A stretch of 64,000 bases of DNA from Fulvimonas soli (lineage in GTDB: Bacteria; Pseudomonadota; Gammaproteobacteria; Xanthomonadales; Rhodanobacteraceae). The stretch covers positions 1 to 64,000 of the forward strand of contig NZ_QGHC01000009.1 in assembly GCF_003148905.1 (NCBI RefSeq). The letters are read 5' to 3'. Under the pieces are notes generated by a model. It searched no databases. It was not told the DNA's origin and saw only the letters and a program-made list of their open reading frames with translations. The stretch's first letter is position 1. Every line of letters begins with the position of its first letter. This document shows positions 9,635 through 17,980 of the stretch, one piece after another. A program made the position numbers and the translations under genes.

Positions 9635-9740
9635 TCCGTCGCGTTGCCTGAACGACGCGCGCGCGCGGCGCGGCCACGGCCCCCGGCGGCGCTAGACTCT
9701 CGAATCCAGACCGTTTGCCGTTTCGCAGGAGATCCCGAGC

Positions 9741-10235
9741 ATGACCCGTTTCCACCCGCTGCTCCGCCATGCCCTCGCGGCGCTCATGCTGGCCGGCCTG
9801 CTGGCGCTGGCCGGCTGCCACCGCGGCGCGACCAAGGACGAATACGTCACCCCGCAGGGCCAGCAGCAGTTCGACGCCACCATCCAGGCCTACAAGAGCG
9901 GCCAGTTCCTGGTCGACGGCGCGGTGCTGTCGGCGCTGGACACCGGCAGCCACTTCGCCTACCTGAAGGACACCGGCCACCTGCCCAAGACCGTGCTGCT
10001 CACGCCCAGCGACGATTCGAAGATCCGCAAGCAGCACCTGCAGTTCATGGCGCGCATGCAGCTGGACTACGGCTTCATCGTCTACTACGACGACGGCGGC
10101 ACGCTGAAGAAGATCAACCCGGTGGAGACCAAGGCGCGCGACCTCGAGGACTACCACGCGCCGGCCAAGATGAACGACGAGATGAAGGGCAAGGATGCGA
10201 GCGGCGGCTACGAGCCGCCCGAACAGCAGCACTGA
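9741..10235 (+). CDS. Predicted lipoprotein of unknown function
   Basis: A 164-residue protein with a lipoprotein signal peptide: a basic start, the hydrophobic run ALAALMLAGLLALAGC, and lipidated Cys at about residue 27. The mature part is hydrophilic, with repeated Tyr/Asp motifs (YLKDTGHLP, DYGFIVYYDDG) and a Lys/Glu-rich tail. No family is recognised. AGGAG lies 9-10 bases before the ATG. It is followed by a strong palindromic terminator and is probably monocistronic. Confidence 0.8.
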   Translation: MTRFHPLLRHALAALMLAGLLALAGCHRGATKDEYVTPQGQQQFDATIQAYKSGQFLVDGAVLSALDTGSHFAYLKDTGHLPKTVLLTPSDDSKIRKQHLQFMARMQLDYGFIVYYDDGGTLKKINPVETKARDLEDYHAPAKMNDEMKGKDASGGYEPPEQQH

Positions 10236-10258
10236 AGAGGTCTTTGCCCTCGCATGGC

Positions 10259-10290
10259 CGAACGCCCGCGGCGCGCGCCGCGGGCGTTCG
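10259..10290. terminator. Bidirectional palindromic terminator
   Basis: A perfect 32-base palindrome (half-site 10259-10274, beginning CGAACGCCCGCGG) lies between the stop of the lipoprotein gene (plus) and the stop of the HIT gene (minus, 10295). A short CGTTTCAG follows on the plus strand. Its placement between convergent genes suggests a shared terminator. Confidence 0.7.
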
Positions 10291-10294
10291 CGTT

Positions 10295-10711
10295 TCAGTC
10301 CGCCAGGGCGGCGCGCAGGCGCCCGACCAGCGTTTCCCGGTCGGGGCGCGCGTAGGCTTCCGCCGCACCGCTGCCCCACACCGGCCCCGGCCACGCGGCG
10401 TCGCCCTCGCGGCGCGCCACCACGTGCACGTGCAGCTGCCGCACGATGTTGCCGAGCGCGCCGAGGTTGAGCTTGTCGCACGGGGCGGCGGCGCGCAGCG
10501 CGACGGCGGCCCGGTTCACCTCGCGCCACAGTTCGGCCTGGTCCGCCTCGGCCAGGTCGGCGATCTCCACCGCGCCGGGGCGGCGCGGCACCAGCACCAG
10601 CCAGGGGAAGCGCGCGTCGTCCATCAGCCGCAGCTCGCACAGCGGCAGCGCGGCGACCGCCACGGTGTCGGCCTCCAGCCGGGGATCGAGGGCGAAGCCG
10701 GGCGCGCTCAT
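10295..10711 (-). CDS. HIT-like nucleotide-binding protein
   Basis: A 138-residue histidine-triad-superfamily protein. The motif is QLHVHVVAR, so the first histidine of HxHxH is glutamine (Q92, H94, H96), a variant seen in a proteobacterial HIT subfamily. The conserved LNLGALGNIV precedes it. The family hydrolyses or binds nucleotide phosphoesters, but the substrate here is unknown. The ATG at 10711 overlaps the stop of the upstream dienelactone hydrolase by 4 bp, so the two are one translationally coupled unit. Confidence 0.88.
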   Translation of the reverse strand: MSAPGFALDPRLEADTVAVAALPLCELRLMDDARFPWLVLVPRRPGAVEIADLAEADQAELWREVNRAAVALRAAAPCDKLNLGALGNIVRQLHVHVVARREGDAAWPGPVWGSGAAEAYARPDRETLVGRLRAALAD

Positions 10712-11379
10712 GCGCCGGCCAGGTGCTGGTCGAAGAACGCCAGCGTGCGCCGCCAGGCCAGCTCCGCGCTGGCCGCGTCGTAGACGTGCGGGTCGGCGTC
10801 GCGGTTGAAGGCGTGGCCGGTCGGGTAGGTGAACACGTCCATCTGCGGCAGCTTCTGGCGGTGCTGCTCGACCGCCTCCGGCGGGATGCCCGGATCCTTC
10901 TCGCCGAAGTGGAACATCACCGGCGCCTTCGGCGTCTCGTCGAGGAAGGGCAGGTTGCGCGCGCCGTAGTAGCTCACCGAGGGCAGCCCGAGCCGCAGCG
11001 CGGCGAGCAGCGCCACGGTGCCGCCCCAGCAGTAGCCGACCGTGCCGATCCGCCCGGCCGAGGCGATCGCCTCGGCGGCGCTGCCGACGTCGGCCACCGC
11101 GCGCTCCAGCCCCAGCTCGCCGACCAGCTCGCGGCCGCGCGCCATGCCGGCCTGGTCGTAGGGCAGCTCCACGCCGGTTTCCAGATGGTCGAAGAAGGCC
11201 GGCGCGATGGCGGCGTAACCCGCCGCGGCGAAGCGGTCGGCCACGTCGCGGATGTGCGCGGTGACGCCGAAGATCTCCTGGATCACCACGATGCCGCCCC
11301 TGGGCTTGCCGGCGGGCTGCGCGAGGTAGGCGCCGATGCACTGGGTGCCCGCGGTGGGAACGTTGATCTGCTGGCCCAT
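10708..11379 (-). CDS. Dienelactone hydrolase family protein
   Basis: A 223-residue alpha/beta hydrolase. The triad characteristic of dienelactone hydrolases is visible: C117 in GYCWGG, D162 in GEKDPGIP and H189 in YPTGHAFN, with the supporting glutamate E36 in QEIFG. The substrate may be a lactone or ester; no aromatic-degradation genes surround it, so a role in beta-ketoadipate pathways is not supported. It is the first gene of a two-gene unit with the HIT protein and is divergent from rimO. Confidence 0.9.
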   Translation of the reverse strand: MGQQINVPTAGTQCIGAYLAQPAGKPRGGIVVIQEIFGVTAHIRDVADRFAAAGYAAIAPAFFDHLETGVELPYDQAGMARGRELVGELGLERAVADVGSAAEAIASAGRIGTVGYCWGGTVALLAALRLGLPSVSYYGARNLPFLDETPKAPVMFHFGEKDPGIPPEAVEQHRQKLPQMDVFTYPTGHAFNRDADPHVYDAASAELAWRRTLAFFDQHLAGA

Positions 11380-11449
11380 GCGATCTCCTCCACGAGGGTT
11401 GCCGGAAGCCGCCGAGTCTAGCGGGCCGGCCGCGCGGCCGGCGCTGGCG

Positions 11450-11455
11450 TATAAT
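11450..11455 (+). promoter_or_regulatory. Candidate -10 element for rimO
   Basis: An exact TATAAT, 35 bases before the rimO ATG in otherwise GC-rich DNA. No good -35 hexamer is seen 16-18 bases upstream, so this is a partial promoter match. Confidence 0.4.
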
Positions 11456-11490
11456 CGCCTGTTTTCCGCACGCTTACGGTAGCGCAGGCC

Positions 11491-12858
11491 ATGTCGCAGG
11501 CTTCCCAGAAAATCGGCTTCGTGAGCCTTGGCTGTCCCAAGGCGCTGGTCGATTCCGAACGCATCCTCACCCAGCTCAAGGTCGAGGGCTACGAGATCGT
11601 GCCCAGCTACCAGGCGGCCGACGCGGTGGTGGTGAACACCTGCGGTTTCATCGACGCGGCGGTGCAGGAGTCGCTGGACGCGATCGGCGAGGCGCTGCAC
11701 GAGAACGGCAAGGTGATCGTCACCGGCTGCCTGGGCAAGCGCGCGGAGCTGATCCGCGAGGCCTACCCGGACGTGCTCTCGATCAGCGGCCCGCAGGACT
11801 ACGCCAGCGTGATGAGCGCGGTGCACGAGGCGCTGCCGCCGAAGCGCGACAGGTTCCTGGACATCGGTCCGCTTGGGCGTCCCGACGCCCAGGCCGACGG
11901 TTCGGTCGGGGTCAAGCTCACCCCGAAGCACTACGCCTACCTGAAGATCTCCGAGGGCTGCAACCACCGCTGCAGCTTCTGCATCATCCCGTCGATGCGC
12001 GGCGACCTGGTCTCGCGCCCGGTGGACGAGGTGCTGGCCGAGGCCGAGAAGCTGGTCAAGGGCGGCGTGAAGGAGCTGCTGGTGATCTCGCAGGACACCA
12101 GCGCCTACGGCGTGGACCTGAAGTACGCCGAGCGCGCCTGGCGCGGCAGGGCCTACCGCACGCGCATGACCGGGCTGTGCGAGGGCCTGGCGGAGCTGGG
12201 CGCGTGGGTGCGCCTGCACTACGTCTACCCGTACCCGCACGTGGACGAGGTGATGCCGCTGATGGCGGAAGGGAAGATCCTTCCCTACCTGGACATCCCG
12301 TTCCAGCACGCCAGCCCGCGCATCCTGAAGCTGATGAAGCGGCCCGGCAACATCGAGCGGACGCTCGAGCGCATCCGCGGCTGGCGCAGGGCGGTACCGG
12401 AGCTGACCCTGCGCAGCACCTTCATCGTCGGCTTCCCCGGCGAGACCGACGCCGAGTTCGAGGAACTGCTGGACTTCCTGCGCGAGGCCGAGCTGGACCG
12501 CGTCGGCGCGTTCGCCTACTCGCCGGTGGAGGGCGCCAAGGCCAACGAGCTGCCCGGCGCCGTGTCCGAGGAGCTGAAGGAGGACCGCCTGGAGCAGTTC
12601 ATGGCGGTGCAGGCGGAGATCTCCGCCGCCAAGCTCGCGCGCAAGGTCGGCCGCACGATCCGCGTGCTGGTGGACGAGGCCGGCGCCGACGGCGCGGTGG
12701 CGCGCTCCTCCGCCGACGCGCCGGAGATCGACGGCGTGGTGCGCATCGCCGACGGCCAGGGCCTGAAGCCCGGCCAGTTCGTCGAGGTGACGGTCGAGGC
12801 GGCCGACGAGCACGACCTGCGCGCGCGGCTGGCCCATCCCGTGCTCAAGGTGGTCTGA
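11491..12858 (+). CDS. rimO: Ribosomal protein S12 methylthiotransferase
   Basis: A 455-residue radical-SAM enzyme that methylthiolates the conserved Asp of ribosomal protein S12. The N-terminal UPF0004 domain supplies C15, C51 and C80 for the auxiliary 4Fe-4S cluster. The radical-SAM CxxxCxxC is C157, C161 and C164 (CNHRCSFC). The C-terminal TRAM-like domain covers roughly the last 65 residues. RimO is preferred over MiaB because of [12 protein letters not shown] and IPSMRG. The DUF3025 gene follows after 8 bp, so the two are likely co-transcribed. Confidence 0.96.
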   Translation: MSQASQKIGFVSLGCPKALVDSERILTQLKVEGYEIVPSYQAADAVVVNTCGFIDAAVQESLDAIGEALHENGKVIVTGCLGKRAELIREAYPDVLSISGPQDYASVMSAVHEALPPKRDRFLDIGPLGRPDAQADGSVGVKLTPKHYAYLKISEGCNHRCSFCIIPSMRGDLVSRPVDEVLAEAEKLVKGGVKELLVISQDTSAYGVDLKYAERAWRGRAYRTRMTGLCEGLAELGAWVRLHYVYPYPHVDEVMPLMAEGKILPYLDIPFQHASPRILKLMKRPGNIERTLERIRGWRRAVPELTLRSTFIVGFPGETDAEFEELLDFLREAELDRVGAFAYSPVEGAKANELPGAVSEELKEDRLEQFMAVQAEISAAKLARKVGRTIRVLVDEAGADGAVARSSADAPEIDGVVRIADGQGLKPGQFVEVTVEAADEHDLRARLAHPVLKVV

Positions 12859-12866
12859 GGCGCGCC

Positions 12867-13676
12867 GTGCGCTACGTCGCGCCGGCGCGCGGCACGGTCG
12901 ATCCCGGCGTGTTCGGCCGCCCGCCGCTGGCGGACTGGCGCGACTGCGCCGACCTGCTCGAAGGGCCGGACTGGCCGGCGGTCGCGGCGCTCGACGCGCG
13001 CCTGCCGCCCGGCGCGGGCGTGCGCCTCGCCGCGCAGACGCGCGAGCTGCTCGCCGACGGCCTGCACTACGAGCAGCGCATCGCCGAGCGCGGCGTGGTC
13101 GCCACCCGCGAGGCGAACTGGCACGACCTGTTCAACGCGCTGGTCTGGCTGCGCCAGCCCGCGCTCAAGCGGGCGCTCAACGCGCGGCAGGCGGCCGAGG
13201 TCGCCCGCATGGGGCCGAAGCGGCGCTCGCGGCCGCAGTGCGCGCTGACCCATTTCGACGAGGCGGGCGTGGTCGTCGCGCTGCGCGATCCGGCGCTGCT
13301 GGCGCCGTGGGACGCGCACGACTGGCACGGCCTGTTCTGGCGCCACCGGGCGGCCTGGCGCGAGGGCGCGCTGCAGGTGGCGGTGGCCGGTCATGCCCTG
13401 CTGGAGCACGCGCTGACGCCGGGCAGGCTGCTGGTCGGCAAGGCGCTGGCCTGCGTATTGCCGGACGCCGCGCCGCTGCAGGACGCCGTCGCGGCATGCG
13501 CGGCCGCCATCGCCGCGGGCCGGCTGCTGCGCGATCCGCAGGAGCTGCGCCCGCTGCCGCTGTCGGGCATCCCGGGCTGGCACCCGGCCACGGCGGACGA
13601 GGACTTCTACCGCACCGCGCCGTGCTTCCGCCCGCTGCGGCCGGGGCGGCGCTATCCGGCGCCGCTGCGCGCCTGA
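12867..13676 (+). CDS. DUF3025 domain protein
   Basis: A 269-residue soluble protein. The segment containing NWHDLFNALVWL and the following LTHFDEAGVVVA are hallmarks of DUF3025, a proteobacterial family of unknown function. The C-terminal part contains a HALLEHAL helix and LPLSGIPGWH. The GTG at 12867, 8 bases after the rimO stop, gives the family-like start. No catalytic motif can be proposed. Co-transcription with rimO is likely from spacing; a functional link is not established. Confidence 0.82.
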   Translation: MRYVAPARGTVDPGVFGRPPLADWRDCADLLEGPDWPAVAALDARLPPGAGVRLAAQTRELLADGLHYEQRIAERGVVATREANWHDLFNALVWLRQPALKRALNARQAAEVARMGPKRRSRPQCALTHFDEAGVVVALRDPALLAPWDAHDWHGLFWRHRAAWREGALQVAVAGHALLEHALTPGRLLVGKALACVLPDAAPLQDAVAACAAAIAAGRLLRDPQELRPLPLSGIPGWHPATADEDFYRTAPCFRPLRPGRRYPAPLRA

Positions 13677-13745
13677 GCCGCGCGATTTGCCCGGGAAGCG
13701 CGAAGCGGCTATACCTCGCCGGAGCGGGGCGACCGGGGAAGGCGG

Positions 13746-14759
13746 ATGCGAAGCGGCATGCGGCGATGGCGCGGTGTCCTCCTGCGGGGCCTCGCGTGCG
13801 CTCTCGCGCTGGCCTGGCCGGCGCTGGCGCCCGCGCGGGCGGACGCGCCGGTCCGCTTCGGCATCCTGCCGATCGGCAGCGCCGCCGAGTCGCGGGCGCA
13901 GTGGCGCCCGCTGCTGGACGACCTCGCGCGGGAGCTGGGCCGGCCGGTCACGATGATCTCGGTGGCCAGCTACGCCGGCCTGTCCGACGCGATCGGGCGG
14001 CAGCGCGTGGACGTGGCCTTCCTGTCCGGGCGCCTGGCGGTCGAGGCGGTCAGCCGCCAGCGCATGACGGTGGTGGCGCAGTTCGTGCGCAGCGACGGCG
14101 CGCGCGGCAACCACGCGCTGCTGATCGTGCGCGACGACGGGCCGGTCCGTGGCCTGGACGACCTGCTGGCGCATCCGGGGCGCTGGCGCTACGGCCGCGG
14201 CGAGCCGCTGTCGGTGACCGGCTACATCGCCCCCGAGGCGGAGGTGTTCGCCCCGCGCGGGCTGAACTCCGACACCTTCTTCGCCAGCGTGAAGGTGGAC
14301 AACCACCAGAACAACGCGCTGGCCGTGGCCAACGGCGAGATCGACGTCGCCGCCGGCAACAACCCGGACCTGGACCTGTTCCGCCGCCACTTCCCGCACG
14401 AGGCGGCGCACCTGAAGAGCATCTGGGCATCCTCGCCGATCCCCTGCGGCGTGCTGGTGGTGCGCGACGGGCTGGACGGAGCGCTGCGCGAGCGGCTGGC
14501 CGCCTTCCTGCGCGGGTACGGCCACGCGCCGGGCGCGGCCGGCGCGCGCGAGCGGCGCAACCTGGCGCGCATCCCCGACCTGGCCGAGTTCGCGCCGGCC
14601 GGCAACGACGCGCTGCGCCCGTTCGTGGACCTGCAGTACGCGCTGCTGCGCGAGCAGGCCGCGCACGGCCACTGGGTCAGCGAGGAGGCGCGGGCGGCGC
14701 GGCTGGCCCAGGTGGAGCTGGAGCACCAGCGCAGCCTGCGCGCGCTGCTCGGCCGCTGA
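13746..14759 (+). CDS. PhnD/SsuA-like periplasmic binding protein, orphan
   Basis: A 337-residue secreted protein. A signal peptide with hydrophobic core LLRGLACALALAWPALAPARA is cleaved near residue 32. The mature part begins VRFGILPIGS and continues with WRPLLDDLARELGRPV, a PhnD-type phosphonate/phosphate-analogue binding pattern. A dimer-facing segment with NHQNNALAVANGEID is also present. GGGGAAGG serves as ribosome site. No ABC permease or ATPase is nearby, so it may work with a distant transporter or as a sensor input. Ligand unknown. Confidence 0.82.
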   Translation: MRSGMRRWRGVLLRGLACALALAWPALAPARADAPVRFGILPIGSAAESRAQWRPLLDDLARELGRPVTMISVASYAGLSDAIGRQRVDVAFLSGRLAVEAVSRQRMTVVAQFVRSDGARGNHALLIVRDDGPVRGLDDLLAHPGRWRYGRGEPLSVTGYIAPEAEVFAPRGLNSDTFFASVKVDNHQNNALAVANGEIDVAAGNNPDLDLFRRHFPHEAAHLKSIWASSPIPCGVLVVRDGLDGALRERLAAFLRGYGHAPGAAGARERRNLARIPDLAEFAPAGNDALRPFVDLQYALLREQAAHGHWVSEEARAARLAQVELEHQRSLRALLGR

Positions 14760-14829
14760 ACGGCGTGCATCGCGCAGTTACGTATGCGGTGCTAGGCTCG
14801 GTCGTTCCTTCCACATGCCGAGGTGTCCC

Positions 14830-15339
14830 ATGCCGTCCTTGTCCCTGCGCAGCCGCTGGCTGCATGCCGCCTTCCTGCTGGCGATCGCCGCGTCGCTGCC
14901 GCTCGGCGCGAAGGCGCAGGCCGCGCCGGGCCTGCCCGAGGCCGACAAGCAGGCGATCCAGCACTACACGCTCAACGAGGACGTGTTCAACCGCCTCGTG
15001 GCGACCACCAAGGAGGCGCAGGCCGCGGGCATCCACCCGCAGCAGTCCGGCGACCCCTCGCAGATCCACTCGCTGGACGACCTGGCCAACCAGGCGGTCG
15101 GCAGCGACAAGCGCATCGCGCCGCTGATCGCCAAGCACGGCTTCACCCCGCGCGAGTTCCTGCTGGCCAACATCGCGCTGATGAACGCCGGGCTGGTGGT
15201 GCAGTCCAAGAGCCAGCCGGAGCTGGCGAAGATGATCGACCAGAGCAAGGTCAACAGCGCCAACGTGGCCTTCTACGAATCGCACCGCGCGCAGATCGAG
15301 GCGCTGATGCAGTCGGCCCGGGCGCAGCAGGCGCAGTGA
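14830..15339 (+). CDS. Secreted helical protein of unknown function
   Basis: A 169-residue protein with a signal peptide (hydrophobic core WLHAAFLLAIAASLPLGAKA, cleavage near residue 30). The mature part is almost entirely predicted helix, Gln/Ala-rich, with ADKQAIQHYTLNEDVFNRL near its start and a LANIALMNAGLVVQSK segment. No family can be named with confidence. The ATG at 14830 is preferred over an in-frame ATG at 14815 because of the GAGG motif before it and the better signal peptide. It is convergent with greB. Confidence 0.75.
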   Translation: MPSLSLRSRWLHAAFLLAIAASLPLGAKAQAAPGLPEADKQAIQHYTLNEDVFNRLVATTKEAQAAGIHPQQSGDPSQIHSLDDLANQAVGSDKRIAPLIAKHGFTPREFLLANIALMNAGLVVQSKSQPELAKMIDQSKVNSANVAFYESHRAQIEALMQSARAQQAQ

Positions 15340-15354
15340 GCCGCGCGGCTCACT
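15335..15354. terminator. Palindrome spanning two convergent stop codons
   Basis: A perfect 20-base palindrome AGTGAGCCGC/GCGGCTCACT contains the TGA of the plus-strand gene (15337-15339) and the TGA of greB on the minus strand (15350-15352). It probably forms a shared 3' hairpin for both transcripts. Confidence 0.55.
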
Positions 15355-15853
15355 CCTCGTAGCGCACGCCGGCGACGAGGAAGGCCGTGCGGCCGCCGGG
15401 CAGCTCGGCCTCGAACTCGTCGTCGACGCGCTTCTTCAGCACCGCGCGCGCCAGCGGCGAGTCCACGCTGATCCAGCCCTGGCGCGCGTCGGTCTCGTCC
15501 GGGCCGACGATGCGGTAGCGCTGCGTCTCGCCGCTGGCGAGGTTCTCCAGCTCGATCCACGCGCCGAAGAACACCGTGTCGCGGTCCGCCGGCGCGCCCT
15601 CGGCCACCTTCAGCGCGGGGATGCGCTTGCCGAGGTAGCGCACGCGGCGGTCGATCTCGGCCAGCTGCTTCTTGCGGTAGGTGTACTCGGCGTTCTCCGA
15701 GCGGTCGCCCTCGGCCGCGGCGGCGGCCAGCGCCTTCACCACCTCCGGGCGCAGCGCGTGCCACAGGTGGTCGAGCTCGGCCTTCAGCCTCTCGAAGCCG
15801 GCGCGGGTGATGATCGCGGTGGAGGAGGGGGAAGGCGGTCGCCAGCGGCCCAT
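15350..15853 (-). CDS. greB: Transcription elongation factor GreB
   Basis: A 167-residue factor that inserts into the RNA polymerase secondary channel and stimulates cleavage of backtracked RNA. The N-terminal coiled coil contains the acidic tip region ([11 protein letters not shown]), and the C-terminal FKBP-like domain contains the [10 protein letters not shown] motif. The [15 protein letters not shown] stretch fits GreB rather than GreA. The first 11 residues ([10 protein letters not shown]) precede the conserved start and may be an extension or the wrong start. It lies 15 bp after the HerA-like ATPase gene. Confidence 0.93.
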   Translation of the reverse strand: MGRWRPPSPSSTAIITRAGFERLKAELDHLWHALRPEVVKALAAAAAEGDRSENAEYTYRKKQLAEIDRRVRYLGKRIPALKVAEGAPADRDTVFFGAWIELENLASGETQRYRIVGPDETDARQGWISVDSPLARAVLKKRVDDEFEAELPGGRTAFLVAGVRYEE

Positions 15854-15868
15854 GCGTCGCCCGCCGCC

Positions 15869-17374
15869 TCAGCGCCCGCCGAAGATGCCGCCCAGCACGC
15901 CGCGCACGATCTGCTGGCCGAGCTTGCTGCCCATGCTGCGCGCCACCTGCTTGCCCATGGTCTCGATCATGCCCTGGCGGCGCTTGGTGCCGAACAGCGC
16001 ATCGTGGACCATCGCGCCCCAGGCCGAGCCTGCGCCGGCCGCGGCCGGCTGCGCGGCATCGGCGCCGCCGGCCTGGCCGGGGGCGGCCGCCTTGCCCTGC
16101 GCGCGCGCGGCGAGCAGCTCCGCCGCCGATTCGCGGTTGACCGCGGCGTCGTACTTGCCGCCCACCGGCGAGCGCTGGCGCACGGCGGCGCGCTCGGCCT
16201 CGGTGATCGCGCCGATGCGGCAGCACGGCGTGGTCACCAGCACCTGCTCCACCGGCGTGGGCACGCCCGAGCCGGCCAGCACCGAGGCCAGCGCCTCGCC
16301 CACGCCGAGCTGGCCGATCGCCTTGGCCACGTCCAGCTTCGGGTTCGGCGCGAAGGTCTCGGCGGCGGCCTTCACCGCCTTCTGGTCGCGCGGGGTGAAG
16401 GCGCGCAGCGCGTGCTGCACGCGGTTGCCGAGCTGGCCGAGGATCACGTCGGGCACGTCGTCCGGGTTCTGCGAGCAGAAGTACACGCCCACGCCCTTGG
16501 AGCGGATCAGCCGCACCACCTGCTCCACGCGCTGCTGCAGCGCCGGCGGGCAGTCGTCGAACAGGAGGTGCGCCTCGTCGAAGAAGAACACCAGCTTGGG
16601 CTGCTCCAGGTCGCCCACCTCGGGCAGCCGCTCGAACAGCTCCGACAGCAGCCACAGCAGGAAGGTGGAGTACAGCCGCGGCTTGAGGATCAGCTGGTCG
16701 GCGGCCAGCACGTTGATCACGCCGCGGCCGCTCATGTCCTGGCGCATCAGGTCGGCCAGGTCCAGCGCCGGCTCGCCGAAGAACTGCTCGGCGCCGTCCT
16801 GCTCCAGCTTCAGCACCGCGCGCTGGATCGCGGCGATGCTCTGCGGGCTGACCAGGCCGTAGCGGCCGGAGATGTCCTTGGCGTTGTCGGCGGCGAAGGC
16901 GAGCAGGGCGCGCAGGTCGTCGAGGTCGAGCAGCAGCAGGCCCTGGTCGTCGGCGACCTTGAACACGATTTCCAGCACGCCCTGCTGGGTGTCGTTGAGC
17001 TCGAGCACGCGGCCGAGCAGGGTCGGGCCCATCTCGCTCACCGTGGCGCGCACCGGGTGGCCGAGCTTGCCGTACAGGTCCCAGAACACCACCGGGTTGG
17101 CCTGCGGCTTCCAGTCGGCCAGCTTGAGCTTCTCCAGCCGCGCCTTGAGCTTGTCGCCGGGCTCGCCGGCGGCCATCGCCAGGCCGGCCAGGTCGCCCTT
17201 GGCGTCGGCCAGGAAGCAGGGCACGCCCAGCCGCGAGAAGCCCTCGGCCAGCACCATCAGCGAGACCGACTTGCCGGTGCCGGTGGCGCCGGCGATCATG
17301 CCGTGGCGGTTGCCGAAATGCGGGTCCAGGCTGACGCTGGTGCTGTCGTTGCGGCCGATCAGTATCTCGCCCAT
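15869..17374 (-). CDS. HerA-like DUF853 ATPase
   Basis: A 501-residue ATPase of the YjgR/DUF853 family, related to HerA/FtsK. It starts with the conserved ILIGRN segment, has Walker A GATGTGKS at about 29-36 and Walker B FFFDEAHLLFDD near residue 260, and an arginine-rich RVQHALRAFTPRDQKA sensor region. A low-complexity Ala-rich region near residue 440 precedes a basic Gly-rich C-terminus (GVLGGIFGGR). The family's cellular role is uncertain; DNA translocation is inferred from homology. It is probably co-transcribed with greB. Confidence 0.9.
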   Translation of the reverse strand: MGEILIGRNDSTSVSLDPHFGNRHGMIAGATGTGKSVSLMVLAEGFSRLGVPCFLADAKGDLAGLAMAAGEPGDKLKARLEKLKLADWKPQANPVVFWDLYGKLGHPVRATVSEMGPTLLGRVLELNDTQQGVLEIVFKVADDQGLLLLDLDDLRALLAFAADNAKDISGRYGLVSPQSIAAIQRAVLKLEQDGAEQFFGEPALDLADLMRQDMSGRGVINVLAADQLILKPRLYSTFLLWLLSELFERLPEVGDLEQPKLVFFFDEAHLLFDDCPPALQQRVEQVVRLIRSKGVGVYFCSQNPDDVPDVILGQLGNRVQHALRAFTPRDQKAVKAAAETFAPNPKLDVAKAIGQLGVGEALASVLAGSGVPTPVEQVLVTTPCCRIGAITEAERAAVRQRSPVGGKYDAAVNRESAAELLAARAQGKAAAPGQAGGADAAQPAAAGAGSAWGAMVHDALFGTKRRQGMIETMGKQVARSMGSKLGQQIVRGVLGGIFGGR

Positions 17375-17561
17375 GGGCTTCGCTCCTTGACGTATCGGGC
17401 GATTCTAGGGCGTGTCGTCCCTTCCCGAGTAGGCCGCGCCATCGCCGCGGACGTGGCCGCTTCTCCCTGCCCAGGCCGCGCGCAGGAGCGCTGCGGCCGA
17501 TGGCATGTCCCGGCGGGGCGGCTTAAACCCTCGTCACCTCCCGCCGGATCGGATCCCGGGC

Positions 17562-17908
17562 TACATGCTGGCGGCCGGCGGCTTCCGCGCGGACGCCGCC
17601 GGCCTGGCCAGCGTTGCTGGAGGCGGTGGCGCGGGGGCGCGTGCTGTCGCCGTGGGCCACGCGGATGCTGCTCACCGTGCAGATGCCGGCCCAGCACTAC
17701 GCGCCGGGCGGCCGCGTGCGGCGGGGTAGCGGTGGGCGGCACCGGGCTCGGGCTGCTCGACGAATACGGCTCCAATGGCGCCTTCCGGGTGTCGGCGCGG
17801 TGCACCCTGGACGACGGGCACACGGTGGTGGTGGTGAACAACAGCAGCGCCGACCACCCGTGGCTGGGCGATCTGGCCCGGCGCCTGCTGGAGGCCAGCT
17901 ACCGCTGA
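17562..17908 (+). pseudogene. Broken serine hydrolase (beta-lactamase-like) remnant
   Basis: Three consecutive pieces in three different frames resemble the C-terminal third of a beta-lactamase-related serine hydrolase. The first is LAAGGFRADAAGLAS (frame of 17562). The second is LEAVARGRVLSPWATRMLL (from about 17617), matching the helix before the last catalytic region. The third is GTGLGLLDEYGSNGAF...DDGHTVVVVNNSS, ending at a TGA at 17906. At least two frameshifts and the absence of the N-terminal SxxK domain show decay. It occupies most of the 606-bp gap between the HerA-like gene and mltD; 17375-17560 holds nothing recognisable. Confidence 0.6.
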
Positions 17909-17980
17909 CGGGCGCGCGTTGAGCCAGTGGCTTGCGCGCAGTATCTTGAGTCGTTTGCCGCATTCCTCCGTGTCGATCCC

